Shown: positions 33,863 through 42,131, counted from the first letter of the stretch. The stretch is DNA of 49,641 bases from Micromonospora noduli (GCF_003264365.1 NZ_PYAK01000044.1:1-49641), one strand, 5' to 3'. The notes: generated by a model not told the origin, from the letters alone. Program-made: numbers and translations.

Positions 33863-34825
33863 ATGCGCAGAAGACAAACCTTCCGACTGGCGGTCCTCAC
33901 CGCCACCGCCGCGACGTTCCTGGCGTCCGGCGGTGCCTCCGGGGCGCTCGCCACGGCCGCGCCAGCGACCGCCTCCTCGGGCGTCACCGCGTGTGAGCCA
34001 GGCGCCGACGCGCACAGCGCCGCCCGACTGGCCGAGGGCGCCACCGCCCAGGAACCGGAGCTGTACTCCACTAACGAAGCCAACGCCTACGGCGTGATCA
34101 AGGACGCGCCGCGCCTGCCGAACGGCAGTGTCACAGTGCCGACGGTCTTCCACATGATCTCCGACCATCCGCTCACCGCAGCCGAGACGACCAGGTGGAA
34201 CACCCTGATCGCCGCGCAGATGACGGTGCTCAACGACTCGTTCGCGGGCCGCACGGCTGGAGACGCCGCCAACACTCCGTTCCGGTTCTCGCTCGTCGAC
34301 ACGACGTGGACGGTGAACAGCGCCTGGTACACGGTCGTGCCGGGCAAGAACGAGCGGGACATGAAGAAGGCGCTGTACACCGGCGACTCGGAGACCCTGA
34401 ACGTGTACGCGGCCAACATCGGCGGCGGGCTGCTCGGCTGGGCGTACTTCCCGAAGGGCTACAACAACGGGCGCGACTACATCGACGGCGTGGTGATGCT
34501 CGACGAGTCGATGCCGGGCGGTACGGCCGGCAAGTACGCCCTGGGTGACACGCTGACGCACGAGGTCGGGCACTGGCTGATGCTGGAGCACACCTTCGCG
34601 CACGGCTGCTCCGCCTCCGGCGACTTCGTCGCGGACACCCCGCGCGAGGCGGCGCCGCAGTTCGACTGCCCGGTGGGCGCGGACTCCTGCACCGCGCCCG
34701 GGCTCGACCCGATCCACAACTTCATGGACTACACGCAGGACTCCTGCATGAACATGTTCACCGCCGGGCAGGCCGACCGGATGAGCGACGCCTGGGTGGC
34801 GTTCCGCGCCGGCGGGGCCGGATAG
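33863..34825 (+). CDS. Secreted zinc metalloprotease, M43 pappalysin-like
   Basis: 320 residues. A signal peptide (RRRQTFRLAVLTATAATFLASGG) precedes the mature protein. The metzincin motif HEVGHWLMLEH carries two zinc histidines, the catalytic Glu and the third zinc ligand. The following MDYTQDSCMNMFT supplies the Met-turn. Cysteines at GCSASG, DCPVGADSC and DSCMN probably form disulfides. Peptidase family M43 members from actinobacteria cleave extracellular proteins. AAAGG precedes the ATG. Confidence 0.94.
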   Translation: MRRRQTFRLAVLTATAATFLASGGASGALATAAPATASSGVTACEPGADAHSAARLAEGATAQEPELYSTNEANAYGVIKDAPRLPNGSVTVPTVFHMISDHPLTAAETTRWNTLIAAQMTVLNDSFAGRTAGDAANTPFRFSLVDTTWTVNSAWYTVVPGKNERDMKKALYTGDSETLNVYAANIGGGLLGWAYFPKGYNNGRDYIDGVVMLDESMPGGTAGKYALGDTLTHEVGHWLMLEHTFAHGCSASGDFVADTPREAAPQFDCPVGADSCTAPGLDPIHNFMDYTQDSCMNMFTAGQADRMSDAWVAFRAGGAG

Positions 34826-34839
34826 CCCACTGGAGGTCG

Positions 34840-34877
34840 GGGGCCGGCGGGTCGCTCTGCGGCGAACCGCCGGCCCC
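34840..34877. terminator. Hairpin terminator after the M43 protease gene
   Basis: An 11-bp stem GGGGCCGGCGG / CCGCCGGCCCC with an inner GTCGC...GCGA pairing, 15 bases after the stop. Confidence 0.82.
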
Positions 34878-34984
34878 GATCGCTTCACCCTTCCGGTGGA
34901 GCCCGCTCGTTCCGCCGATCCTCACGTTCTGCCTGCTCCTACGCTTCGCCGAAGGCATCTGGCACTTTCATCGGCGGAGGACAC

Positions 34985-35707
34985 ATGGCGTCGGGGCGTA
35001 CACGTCGGACACTGGTGGCGGTGGTCGCCGGTGGACTGTTCGCCCTCGGTGTGGTCGCGCCCGGCCCGGCGGCAGCGCCACCGCCCCGCGCGGCCCAGGC
35101 CGACAACCCGACAGTTCCCGAGCCGCGCGAGCCGCGCCCACCGCTGCTCCCCGCCGACTTTCAGGGCACCGGCCGGTACATCGTGCGGGACCTCGGCATC
35201 GACGTGCCGTTCTCCTGGCAGGGCCGCGACGGCAACAGCCAGATGACCGCTGGCGGCCCGGACCATCCGATCTGGTTCACGAACCTGATCTACGAGAACA
35301 CGCTCTACACGCTCACCTACAGGTGGCCGAACATTCCGCTGTTTCCGCCCCGCGCGTGCAGCAAAATCCCGGGGTTCTTCAACCGGCAGATCTTCAACGA
35401 CAAGTTGAAGACCGCTCGCTACGTGGGGCCGGAGATCCTGCAAGGTGAGAAGGACAGGCACGTGGACCACTGGCGGGTGGGGGTCGTCGGCGGTTCCACA
35501 GTGCCGGGGGAGTTCTTCCGGTTCCCGATCGCGCTCGGCGACATCTACGTTGACCAGCACGACCCGAGCCGGTGGTGGCAGGTGTTGCAGTTCGGTCTGC
35601 AGAACCTCTTCGACCCGGAGCTGGACGAATGGTTCACCATGGACACCTTCGAGCACCGCCCCGGCGAGGTCACCCTCCCCGACCGCTGCCCACCCCCCAC
35701 GTCGTAG
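34985..35707 (+). CDS. Secreted protein of unknown function (240 aa)
   Basis: A signal peptide (RRTLVAVVAGGLFALGVVAPGPAAA) and proline-rich linker are followed by a compact domain rich in aromatic and charged residues (RYIVRDLGIDVPFSWQGRDGNS, NLIYENTLYTLTYRWPNIPLFPPRAC, FFRFPIALGDIYVDQHDP). Two cysteines could form a disulfide. I do not recognise the family. GGCGGAGG precedes the ATG. Its position after the secreted M43 protease may mean joint expression, but a hairpin terminator lies between them. Confidence 0.75.
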   Translation: MASGRTRRTLVAVVAGGLFALGVVAPGPAAAPPPRAAQADNPTVPEPREPRPPLLPADFQGTGRYIVRDLGIDVPFSWQGRDGNSQMTAGGPDHPIWFTNLIYENTLYTLTYRWPNIPLFPPRACSKIPGFFNRQIFNDKLKTARYVGPEILQGEKDRHVDHWRVGVVGGSTVPGEFFRFPIALGDIYVDQHDPSRWWQVLQFGLQNLFDPELDEWFTMDTFEHRPGEVTLPDRCPPPTS

Positions 35708-35790
35708 CGCGTCCCGCCGCACGCCTTCCACCTTGATCGACTCGCGTCCGCTCCTTGTGGTGACTTGGGCTCGGCGCCACTTCTGGTCCT

Positions 35791-38700
35791 TCAGGCGAGG
35801 TCCAGGAATTCGTCAGCGATCGCCGTCAGTGCAGCTGGCTGGACGTGAACCAGAGCCCTCAACGGAGTAGTCCAGCTTCCTAGACGGAACGCCCACACGA
35901 TGAGCATCCGTCCACGGGCAGGGTCCATTTCTGCCAACGTGGCCAGCGCCGCTGCCTGTCGCTCCGAATTTCCGATCGAGCGGGCCAATTTCTCGGCACT
36001 CTCGGTGTCGCCGCTGGCCATCGCTGTCTTGGCGAGCCCGGTCAGCACCGACGCCTGCCGCTCCTGATTCCGTATCGACTGGGCCAACTCCTTGGCCGAC
36101 TCGACGTTCCCGGCTTCCATCGCCGTCCTTGCCAACGCGGCCAAGATGGACGCCTGCAGATCCGGGCGACCATTCGAACGGACCAGCTTCTGCGCCCACT
36201 CGACCTTGCCGCCTGCCACAACCATCTCCGCGAGCGTGAAGGAGACCTGTGCACGCTGGTCCCGGTTGCTGATTGAACGAACCGTTTCCTCGGCTTGGTC
36301 GGCCAGCGCACGGGCCCGCTCAGCGTCGCCGACCACCGCCATTGCCACTGCCAGCCGTGCCAACGCCCGCGCCCGGCTGTCCGGACGTTCAATGAGGTGG
36401 ACCAGCTCCTCGGCCCGGTGAGCAAGCGCCCGGACGGGCTCGGTCCGCCCTGCCCCGGCCGTCGACATCACGATTGCGGTCCAGGCTCTCGCCCGGCTCT
36501 CCGGGTTGTCGATCATTTGGGCGAGCCTGGTGGCCCGATCGATGTCACCGGTCCCAGCAACCGCCGCAACCAGCACGCCCATCGCCCGGGCACGCCGGTC
36601 CAGATGGTTGATCGACCGAGCCAACTCTTCCGCCCGGTCGGCCAGGGCGCCCGCCTTCTCTGGATCACCAGCGTTGGCGACCGTCGTTACCAGAGCCGCC
36701 AACGCCGGCAACTGCCAGTCGAGGCGGTCAATCGACGAGACCAACGCTTCCGCTCGCTCCGCGTCGCCCCCTGCAGCCACCGCCTCCGCCATTGCGCTGA
36801 GCGCCTCGGCCTGCTGCTTGGGACGCTGAACGGACCGCACCAACGCTTCTGCCTGTTCGATCTGGCCAGCCGCAGCGATCCGTCGGGCAAGAGCGGTCAC
36901 CACTGACGCCTGCCGGTCGGGGCTCCTGATCGATCGGATGATCGCCTCCGCCCGCTTCGTGTTGCCGTCGGCGGCCGCGGTCTCCGCCATGCCTGCCGCC
37001 GTCTCCTCGATCGCGGTCATCGCTCTGGCCCGCCCCTGACGGCGACCAATTGAGCGGGCCAACATCTCTGCCCGCTCAATGTCGCCCGCTGCGGCCATCG
37101 CCGGCACAAGCGCGCTCAGGGCCCACTCCCTGCAACTCTGGTTGGTGATCGAACCAGCCAGGCTCTCCGCCCGCTCAATGTCGCCCGCTGTGGCCATCGC
37201 CGGCACCAGCGCAGACAGCGCCTGCTCCTGTCGGTCGCGGTTCGCGATCGAACGGACCAACATCTCTGCCCGCTCAATGTCGCCCGCCGTGGCCATCGCC
37301 GGCGCGAGCGCACATAGTGCCCGCTCCTGGCGGTCACGGCCGCTGATCGAACGCACCAGCCCTTCGGCCCGCTCGATTTCGCCTGCCGCAGCCATCACTC
37401 GCACCAGGGATGCCCAGGCTTCTGCCTCCAGCCTTCCACCGCTGATCGATCGCACCAGTGTCTCTGCCCGATCGAAGTCGCCGGCCGCAGCCAGCGCCGG
37501 GGCCAGAGCGGCCAACGTCCGCCCCCGCCGGTCCGGGTCGCTGACCGAACGAGCCAGTTCCTCGGCGTGGTTAGCCAGCGCAACGGCACGCTCCGCGTCG
37601 CCAGCCTCCGCGACAGCCCTCGCCAACTCACTGAGCGCCCACGCTTTTCTGTCCGGGCGAACCATCGAGTTGACTGCCCTCTCGGCCCGGTCGGCCAGCA
37701 CAATCGTCCGCTCGGAGTCGTAAGCTCCGCCAGCTGCCGCGACCATGCCAATCAACGCCTGCGCTCGGTCAGTCGGGTCCATCGAATGAATCAGGTTCCC
37801 AGCACCCTCGACCAGCGCCCCAGCCCGCTTGGCGTCGCCTGCCTGGGCGACTGCCCCGGCGAGGACGATCCATACCTGCGCCCGCTGGTGTGGATCAGGA
37901 AGCGAGCGAATCAGATCCTCGGCCTGATCAGTCAACGCACCAGCCCGCTCGCCGTCGCCCGTTGCGGCCACCGCCCTCACCACGGCGATCAATGCGCGCG
38001 CCCTCGGCTCAGGTAGACCAATCGAGCAGGCCAGGGTGTAGGAGCGATGACTGTCGCCCGCCGCTGCCACTGCCGCCGCCAGTCCGGCCAACGCCCGCGC
38101 ACGCCTCTCCGCACTGTCAATCGCGCGAACCAGCTCCTCGACGCGGTCAGCCAGCCCGCCAGCCCGCGCGGTGTCGCCTGCTCCGGCCACCGCCACGACC
38201 AGGCCAGTCAGCGCCCACGCCTGCCAGTCAGCGCGGTCGGCCGCGCGAACCAGCTCCTCGACGCGGTCAGCCAGCCTGCCAACCCGCTCAGCGTCGCCTG
38301 CCTGGGCAACTGCCCCGGCCAGGGCGATCCATACCTGCACCCGCCGGTGCGGATCAGCGACGGAGTGAATCAGCGCCTCGGCGCGGTCGGCCAGCACGCC
38401 AGCCCGCTCGATGTCGCCATCGTTGGCGACCGTCATCGCGAGGTCAGCCAACGCCAACGCCCGCCGACCGGGTTGGTCGATGGAGCGTGCCAATGCCTCG
38501 GCCCGAACAGGCTGGCCGAGGGATGCCCAGACCGCGGGTAGCACGGTCGGAATGGTGGCGTTGCGTTCCGCGAGGTTGTCTCGGTGAATCGCAAGGCGAG
38601 CCATGACCACCAGGTCAGGCTCGGGCTGGGCGAGAATGACGTCCTGAGCGGTGGTGATTTCAGTGAGGGCAGCAGTGTCGCCCCCGGTGATGTCGAGCAT

Positions 38701-39885
38701 CCGGTCGTGTCGGTGAGGGTCCACGGCGCAGGCGATCATCCTGGATACATCGCCGGTGGCAAGCAGCATCCGGTAGTAGCCACGCAGCAGATATTCGGGG
38801 GTACCGGCCGGCCATCGTTGCTCGCGAAAGGTCTCGGCCCAGACGTGTAGACGCTGCCGGTAGCCCCGCAGTCGCGCCTGGCCAAGGCGCTCGACTGCGG
38901 CATTCTGCAGTTCTTCGTGACCGAGTACGTACAAGTCGGGTCCCGTGTTGGGCTGCCAGCGGCTCGGACGTTGAGTGAACGAGCGACCGGCGACGGTACT
39001 GAGGTGGTCCGCAACCTGCCATTCCGGCCAGCCGGTCAACTCGGCAAGGTCGTTGGCGCTGAGGCCGCCCCCGGCGGCCGTGAGAAGACCTAGCAGGTCC
39101 TGTTCGGCTGGAGCGCCCGACAGCAGCCGGGCCAACTCCCGCAGCATGTCTGCCCTGTTCACCTCCGCCTGCGGCGATCTGTTCAGTAGTCGAACAATCC
39201 GGGGATCGCGTAACGGATGCCTGTCCGGCACGTCGGTGGGGATCGGGGGGTTCGGCCGACCAGAAACGACGATGCGCATTCCGGCCGGCGGCGTTGCGGG
39301 CAGCAGTGCGGCGATGCTGTGGGCGTCCGATCCGCGATCCTCATCCAAGCCGTCGATGAGCAGGATCAGCCGCTCACCTCGTGTCTGGCAGGCCTCGGCT
39401 GCACGGTCGAGTAGATCGAGAAAGCTCTGGTCGCGAGTCGCGTCCGTGTAGTGGGCCGGCATGGGCTCACCAAGCAGTTCGGCCAGTTGCTCGATGACCA
39501 CGTCCGTGAAGGCGACCCTGTCGCTCTGTCCGGCCCATCGGGCCGTGATGAAGAACGAGACGAGTCGTATCCCGTTCGGCGGGTGCAGAACGAACCAGGA
39601 CATCAACGCCGACTTGCCAGCCCACGCGTCCGCACGCCACCACCGGTAGTTGGCGGCATCAGGCAGCGTGCAAAACGCCGTGAGCTCGGCCAGTTCCTGT
39701 TCCCGGTCCAGTAGATCCGACGGGGCGACGCGGTGCACCTGCTGGCGGTAGGCCGACCGGGCAACAGGCCGCGAAGCGATGGTGACTGACCCCTTGATCA
39801 CGCCGGTGTTGGCGAATCCGCCGCCGTGAGCTGTCGCGTTGCCGGTCTCGCGGGCCAATGCGTCGGGCAATCGTCTCAAGCTCAC
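35791..39885 (-). CDS. STAND (NACHT-like) ATPase with long TPR-like repeat array
   Basis: 1,364 residues. An N-terminal segment (about 18-40, HGGGFANTGVIKGSVTIA) precedes the STAND NTPase: Walker A ADAWAGKSAL (about 85-94, Ala where Gly is usual at position 1), Walker B LILLIDGLDED (about 173-183) and VVSGRPN. A winged-helix/linker region (about 250-440) follows. From about 471 to 1310 there are roughly 24 helical repeats of the form RAxAL-x-x-LAxAVAxAGDxERAxxL, in 33- and 40-residue lengths. This layout is that of signal-transducing or immune NLR-type proteins: the repeats sense, the ATPase oligomerises and an N-terminal element recruits an effector. The GTG start has GGAAGGG upstream. The small membrane-protein gene is 32 bases upstream in the same operon. 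Confidence 0.9.
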   Translation of the reverse strand: MSLRRLPDALARETGNATAHGGGFANTGVIKGSVTIASRPVARSAYRQQVHRVAPSDLLDREQELAELTAFCTLPDAANYRWWRADAWAGKSALMSWFVLHPPNGIRLVSFFITARWAGQSDRVAFTDVVIEQLAELLGEPMPAHYTDATRDQSFLDLLDRAAEACQTRGERLILLIDGLDEDRGSDAHSIAALLPATPPAGMRIVVSGRPNPPIPTDVPDRHPLRDPRIVRLLNRSPQAEVNRADMLRELARLLSGAPAEQDLLGLLTAAGGGLSANDLAELTGWPEWQVADHLSTVAGRSFTQRPSRWQPNTGPDLYVLGHEELQNAAVERLGQARLRGYRQRLHVWAETFREQRWPAGTPEYLLRGYYRMLLATGDVSRMIACAVDPHRHDRMLDITGGDTAALTEITTAQDVILAQPEPDLVVMARLAIHRDNLAERNATIPTVLPAVWASLGQPVRAEALARSIDQPGRRALALADLAMTVANDGDIERAGVLADRAEALIHSVADPHRRVQVWIALAGAVAQAGDAERVGRLADRVEELVRAADRADWQAWALTGLVVAVAGAGDTARAGGLADRVEELVRAIDSAERRARALAGLAAAVAAAGDSHRSYTLACSIGLPEPRARALIAVVRAVAATGDGERAGALTDQAEDLIRSLPDPHQRAQVWIVLAGAVAQAGDAKRAGALVEGAGNLIHSMDPTDRAQALIGMVAAAGGAYDSERTIVLADRAERAVNSMVRPDRKAWALSELARAVAEAGDAERAVALANHAEELARSVSDPDRRGRTLAALAPALAAAGDFDRAETLVRSISGGRLEAEAWASLVRVMAAAGEIERAEGLVRSISGRDRQERALCALAPAMATAGDIERAEMLVRSIANRDRQEQALSALVPAMATAGDIERAESLAGSITNQSCREWALSALVPAMAAAGDIERAEMLARSIGRRQGRARAMTAIEETAAGMAETAAADGNTKRAEAIIRSIRSPDRQASVVTALARRIAAAGQIEQAEALVRSVQRPKQQAEALSAMAEAVAAGGDAERAEALVSSIDRLDWQLPALAALVTTVANAGDPEKAGALADRAEELARSINHLDRRARAMGVLVAAVAGTGDIDRATRLAQMIDNPESRARAWTAIVMSTAGAGRTEPVRALAHRAEELVHLIERPDSRARALARLAVAMAVVGDAERARALADQAEETVRSISNRDQRAQVSFTLAEMVVAGGKVEWAQKLVRSNGRPDLQASILAALARTAMEAGNVESAKELAQSIRNQERQASVLTGLAKTAMASGDTESAEKLARSIGNSERQAAALATLAEMDPARGRMLIVWAFRLGSWTTPLRALVHVQPAALTAIADEFLDLA
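37050..37445 (-). repeat. Four tandem 99-bp units inside the STAND gene
   Basis: Units begin at 37050, 37149, 37248 and 37347 with exactly 99 bp spacing. The first three share long identical blocks, including GCCCGCTCAATGTCGCCCGC, on the plus strand; the fourth has diverged. They encode 33-residue TPR-like repeats and look like recent in-frame duplications, so array length may vary between strains. Confidence 0.85.
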
Positions 39886-39917
39886 CGCGAGCCCTTCCGC
39901 CGCGCAGGGCCTCGATG

Positions 39918-40274
39918 TCAGGGGTGAAGGTTCAGGCCGCTGTTGGCGCTGCCGCCATTGCTGGCCTGAGCGTCACCGGTGCGATCCGCTACTGCTGGCC
40001 CTGCGATCGTGGACGAGCCCGTCACCCCACTGTTCGCTCGGCTGCCCAGCCCACGCGCGGTGGCCCTGCCGGTGTTGCCGGCACGGTGGCCTGGGCTATT
40101 GCCCGGCAACGCCGCCCACACCGCCACACCTAGCGCCGCTACGGCGGCCAGGGCCGACGCCACGGTAGCGATTCGATCTGCCTGGTCCCACTGGTTCAAC
40201 GCGAAGGTTGCTCCGAGCGCTCCTACCACCAGACACGTCACCAGGAGGGCTACCCGCCGCGCAGTCACCCTCAC
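39918..40274 (-). CDS. Small two-helix membrane protein with C-terminal ANSG repeat element (putative STAND partner)
   Basis: 118 residues. Two transmembrane helices (about 8-28 and 35-55) are followed by a low-complexity Gly/Asn/Ser/Thr tail with RANSGVTGSSTIAG and a second ANSG near the C-terminus. The first of these matches ANTGVIKGSVTIA at the N-terminus of the downstream STAND protein. In multicellular bacteria, matching short motifs between an NLR-type sensor and an adjacent effector act as amyloid-like adaptors; that role here is inference. A GTG start; the gene is 32 bases before the STAND gene and probably co-translated. It could be a membrane-perturbing effector or only an anchor. 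Confidence 0.7.
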   Translation of the reverse strand: MRVTARRVALLVTCLVVGALGATFALNQWDQADRIATVASALAAVAALGVAVWAALPGNSPGHRAGNTGRATARGLGSRANSGVTGSSTIAGPAVADRTGDAQASNGGSANSGLNLHP

Positions 40275-40346
40275 ATCATGCGCTCCTCGACATCAAATGG
40301 ACAGGATCCGACGGGCCTGTCCCACGCGCACCCGCCACCGACTGCG

Positions 40347-40406
40347 TTGATCAAGAGGTTTGCGTCGTCAGCAGGCCGATCGATGACGGAAACCTCTTGA
40401 TCAACA
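40347..40406. repeat. 60-bp dispersed palindrome, copy 3
   Basis: The same length and outer arms as copies 1 and 2, with a different centre and two arm mismatches. It lies between the small STAND-partner gene and the end of the DUF4267 gene. Confidence 0.85.
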
Positions 40407-40436
40407 CGGGCGGGGTCAGGTTTGGGGCCGGGTCGG

Positions 40437-40808
40437 TTACAGGGCGAACAGCAGGGCGGCGTTCAGGAGGACGACGAGGGCGGTGGCGAAGTGGATGCCG
40501 AAGGCGACGGCCTTCGTCCCGCCGTTCCGCAGCACGATGAGGGTGTCGCCCAGCGGGACGAGCGCGACGACAAGCATGAACCACGCGACCGCGTCGGCGG
40601 TCGTGAAGGCGATCAGGGCGAGGCCGAGCAGCCCGAAGGTGAGGTCTTTCAGCCCCTTGACCGTCAGGTAGGCGGGGTCACCGTCCGGCCTGGCCGGCAC
40701 GCCGTATCCGGCGGCCGCAGCCTGGGGCACCAGCAGGAACCGCGCGCCGATGAAGGCGACGAAGAGGCTGAGTACGACGGCGAGCCCGTAGGCGAGGGGT
40801 GCCAGCAT
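40437..40808 (-). CDS. DUF4267 membrane protein
   Basis: 123 residues with four membrane helices: LAYGLAVVLSLFVAFIGARFLL, GLKDLTFGLLGLALIAF, WFMLVVALVPLGDTLIV and IHFATALVVLLNAALLF. The family is common in actinobacteria and fungi next to TetR genes; its function is unknown. The divergent TetR gene and two CTAGC-N3-GCTAG sites upstream indicate repression by that regulator. Confidence 0.88.
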   Translation of the reverse strand: MLAPLAYGLAVVLSLFVAFIGARFLLVPQAAAAGYGVPARPDGDPAYLTVKGLKDLTFGLLGLALIAFTTADAVAWFMLVVALVPLGDTLIVLRNGGTKAVAFGIHFATALVVLLNAALLFAL

Positions 40809-40824
40809 GAGTCTGCTCCAATTC

Positions 40825-40887
40825 CTAGCGCTGCTAGATGTGAGAGCGACGCTAGCAGAGCGTCGACAGGAACGCTAGCGGTGCTAG
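40825..40887. promoter_or_regulatory. Paired CTAGC-N3-GCTAG operators for the TetR/DUF4267 genes
   Basis: Two 13-bp palindromes, CTAGC-GCT-GCTAG (40825-40837) and CTAGC-GGT-GCTAG (40875-40887), 50 bp apart in the divergent promoter region, one near each gene start. A half-site GCTAGC lies between them. They are the expected binding sites of the adjacent TetR protein. Confidence 0.82.
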
Positions 40888-40897
40888 GATTGCTGTC

Positions 40898-41470
40898 ATG
40901 TCGACACAGGGGCGCCGGGAGCGCGAGCGGGCGGAACGGGAGCAGGCGATCATCGCCGCGGCACGCGACCTGGCGTTGGCGGAAGGCTGGGACGCGGTGA
41001 CCACCCGCCGGCTCGCCGCCGAGATCGAGTACAGCCAGCCCGTCCTCTACAGCCACTTCAAGGGCAAGGACGCCATCATGGCGGCGGTGGCCGTCGAGGG
41101 CTTCGCCGAACTGGCCAACGCCCTCGCCGCGGCCCGGACCTCGGCCGCCAGTCCCCGGCAGGCGGTCGCCGACGTCGCGGCGGCATACGTCGCGTTCGCC
41201 CAGCAACGTCCCGCGATCTACGACGCGATGTTCACCCTCGCCGTGGACCTGCCGTTCGCCACCCAGGACGTCCCGACGGACCTGGCCCGAGGCTTCGCCG
41301 AACTGGCCGAGACGGTGCGCCCGGTCGCCGGGGACAACGACCTGGAGACGTTCACCGAGACGTTCTGGAGCGGCCTGCACGGGCTGGTCACGCTGATGCG
41401 CAGCGGCCGGCTCCGCCGCCCCGGCCACGACCGCCGGCTGGCGGTGCTGGTGGACCGCTTCTCCCGGTGA
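40898..41470 (+). CDS. TetR-family transcriptional regulator
   Basis: 190 residues. The helix-turn-helix IIAAARDLALAEGWDAVTTRRLAAEI / YSQPVLYSHFKGKDAIMAAVAVEG is complete; the C-terminal WHG-type ligand domain (FTETFWSGLHGLVTLMRSGRLR) is present. It probably represses itself and the divergent DUF4267 membrane-protein gene through the paired CTAGC palindromes. The ligand is unknown. Confidence 0.94.
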   Translation: MSTQGRRERERAEREQAIIAAARDLALAEGWDAVTTRRLAAEIEYSQPVLYSHFKGKDAIMAAVAVEGFAELANALAAARTSAASPRQAVADVAAAYVAFAQQRPAIYDAMFTLAVDLPFATQDVPTDLARGFAELAETVRPVAGDNDLETFTETFWSGLHGLVTLMRSGRLRRPGHDRRLAVLVDRFSR

Positions 41471-41480
41471 GCGTCGTCGG

Positions 41481-41738
41481 TCAGGGCTGACCTGGTCGTC
41501 GCGCGCACGGCGCGAGGTGGTCGGTGGGAAGGGCGCACCGGGCGCCGCCGGGCAGTGGTCGATCACAGAAAACCCAATGTCGTACGCCCTGCTGGTCCTC
41601 CGCCGAGACCGTCACCCCGCCCGGCTCGACCCGCGCGCTGAGCCGGACCAACACCCGAGCGGCGGTACGCGCGAAGATCCGGGCGCGCAGCAGGTCAGGT
41701 GCGGTGATCGGCAGGTGGATCACCCAACGGTCGCTCAT
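41481..41738 (-). CDS. Small Cys/His protein, conserved-looking (85 aa)
   Basis: From the ATG chosen, MSDRWVIHLPITAPDLLRAR begins an 85-residue protein. The C-terminal part FCDRPLPGGARCALPTDHLAPC has a C-x7-8-C-x-H-x-C spacing that suggests zinc or other metal binding. There is no signal peptide or membrane segment. The frame extends upstream to 41804, but that part is alanine/arginine-rich and antisense-like. Codon use is that of the backbone. I do not recognise a characterised family. Confidence 0.6.
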   Translation of the reverse strand: MSDRWVIHLPITAPDLLRARIFARTAARVLVRLSARVEPGGVTVSAEDQQGVRHWVFCDRPLPGGARCALPTDHLAPCARRPGQP

Positions 41739-41883
41739 TGGTAGCGGCGCCGTTCGAGGAGCTGCCCTGGCCGCGGCGACTCGTCCCGCCTTCTCGTCGG
41801 CCATGGTTCGTCGCGTCGGCTCGCCAGCCGAAGGATCAGGTTGCGCACGGTGACTGCCCTCCGTCGGATGGAATCGACGTGGA

Positions 41884-41921
41884 GGGCGGTCTCCGCCGGT
41901 TGCGCTCGGCGGAGACCGCCC
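41884..41921. terminator. 15-bp perfect hairpin
   Basis: GGGCGGTCTCCGCCG pairs with CGGCGGAGACCGCCC across an 8-nt loop. There is no adjacent gene end on the plus strand; on the minus strand it lies upstream of the small Cys/His gene, so it may be an attenuator of that gene or the scar of a lost gene's terminator. Confidence 0.6.
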
Positions 41922-42085
41922 GTCCCGCGGCCGTTCCGGAGGTACGGCAGCAGGGCCGCGCCGGGGGAGCGCGGCGTATGGAGTCTCGACGGGTCGGATC
42001 TCGGCGGCGGTGCGAGACCAGTACGAGAGGCGCCAACCGACCGCAGCAGCATCGCATCACCGAGAGCGACGCTACCGATACTGAA

Positions 42086-42131
42086 CCACCTATGTCAAGA
42101 ACGTCTCCGAGTCATCTACCCACCTATGTCA
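42086..42131 (+). promoter_or_regulatory. Direct repeats CCACCTATGTCA, probable GntR operator
   Basis: Two identical 12-bp repeats 34 bp apart, ending 76 bp before the gntR-family start. Direct-repeat sites ahead of short GntR genes are usual for self-regulation. Confidence 0.55.

Noticed and set aside
35791..38500. Regularly spaced repeats resembling a CRISPR array
   Set aside because: The repeats are in frame, encode TPR-like helices, vary in sequence throughout and have no short unique spacers; no cas gene is nearby.
41735..42060. Minus-strand open frames upstream of the Cys/His gene
   Set aside because: They span the 15-bp hairpin and have shadow-type composition; no start signal or family match.
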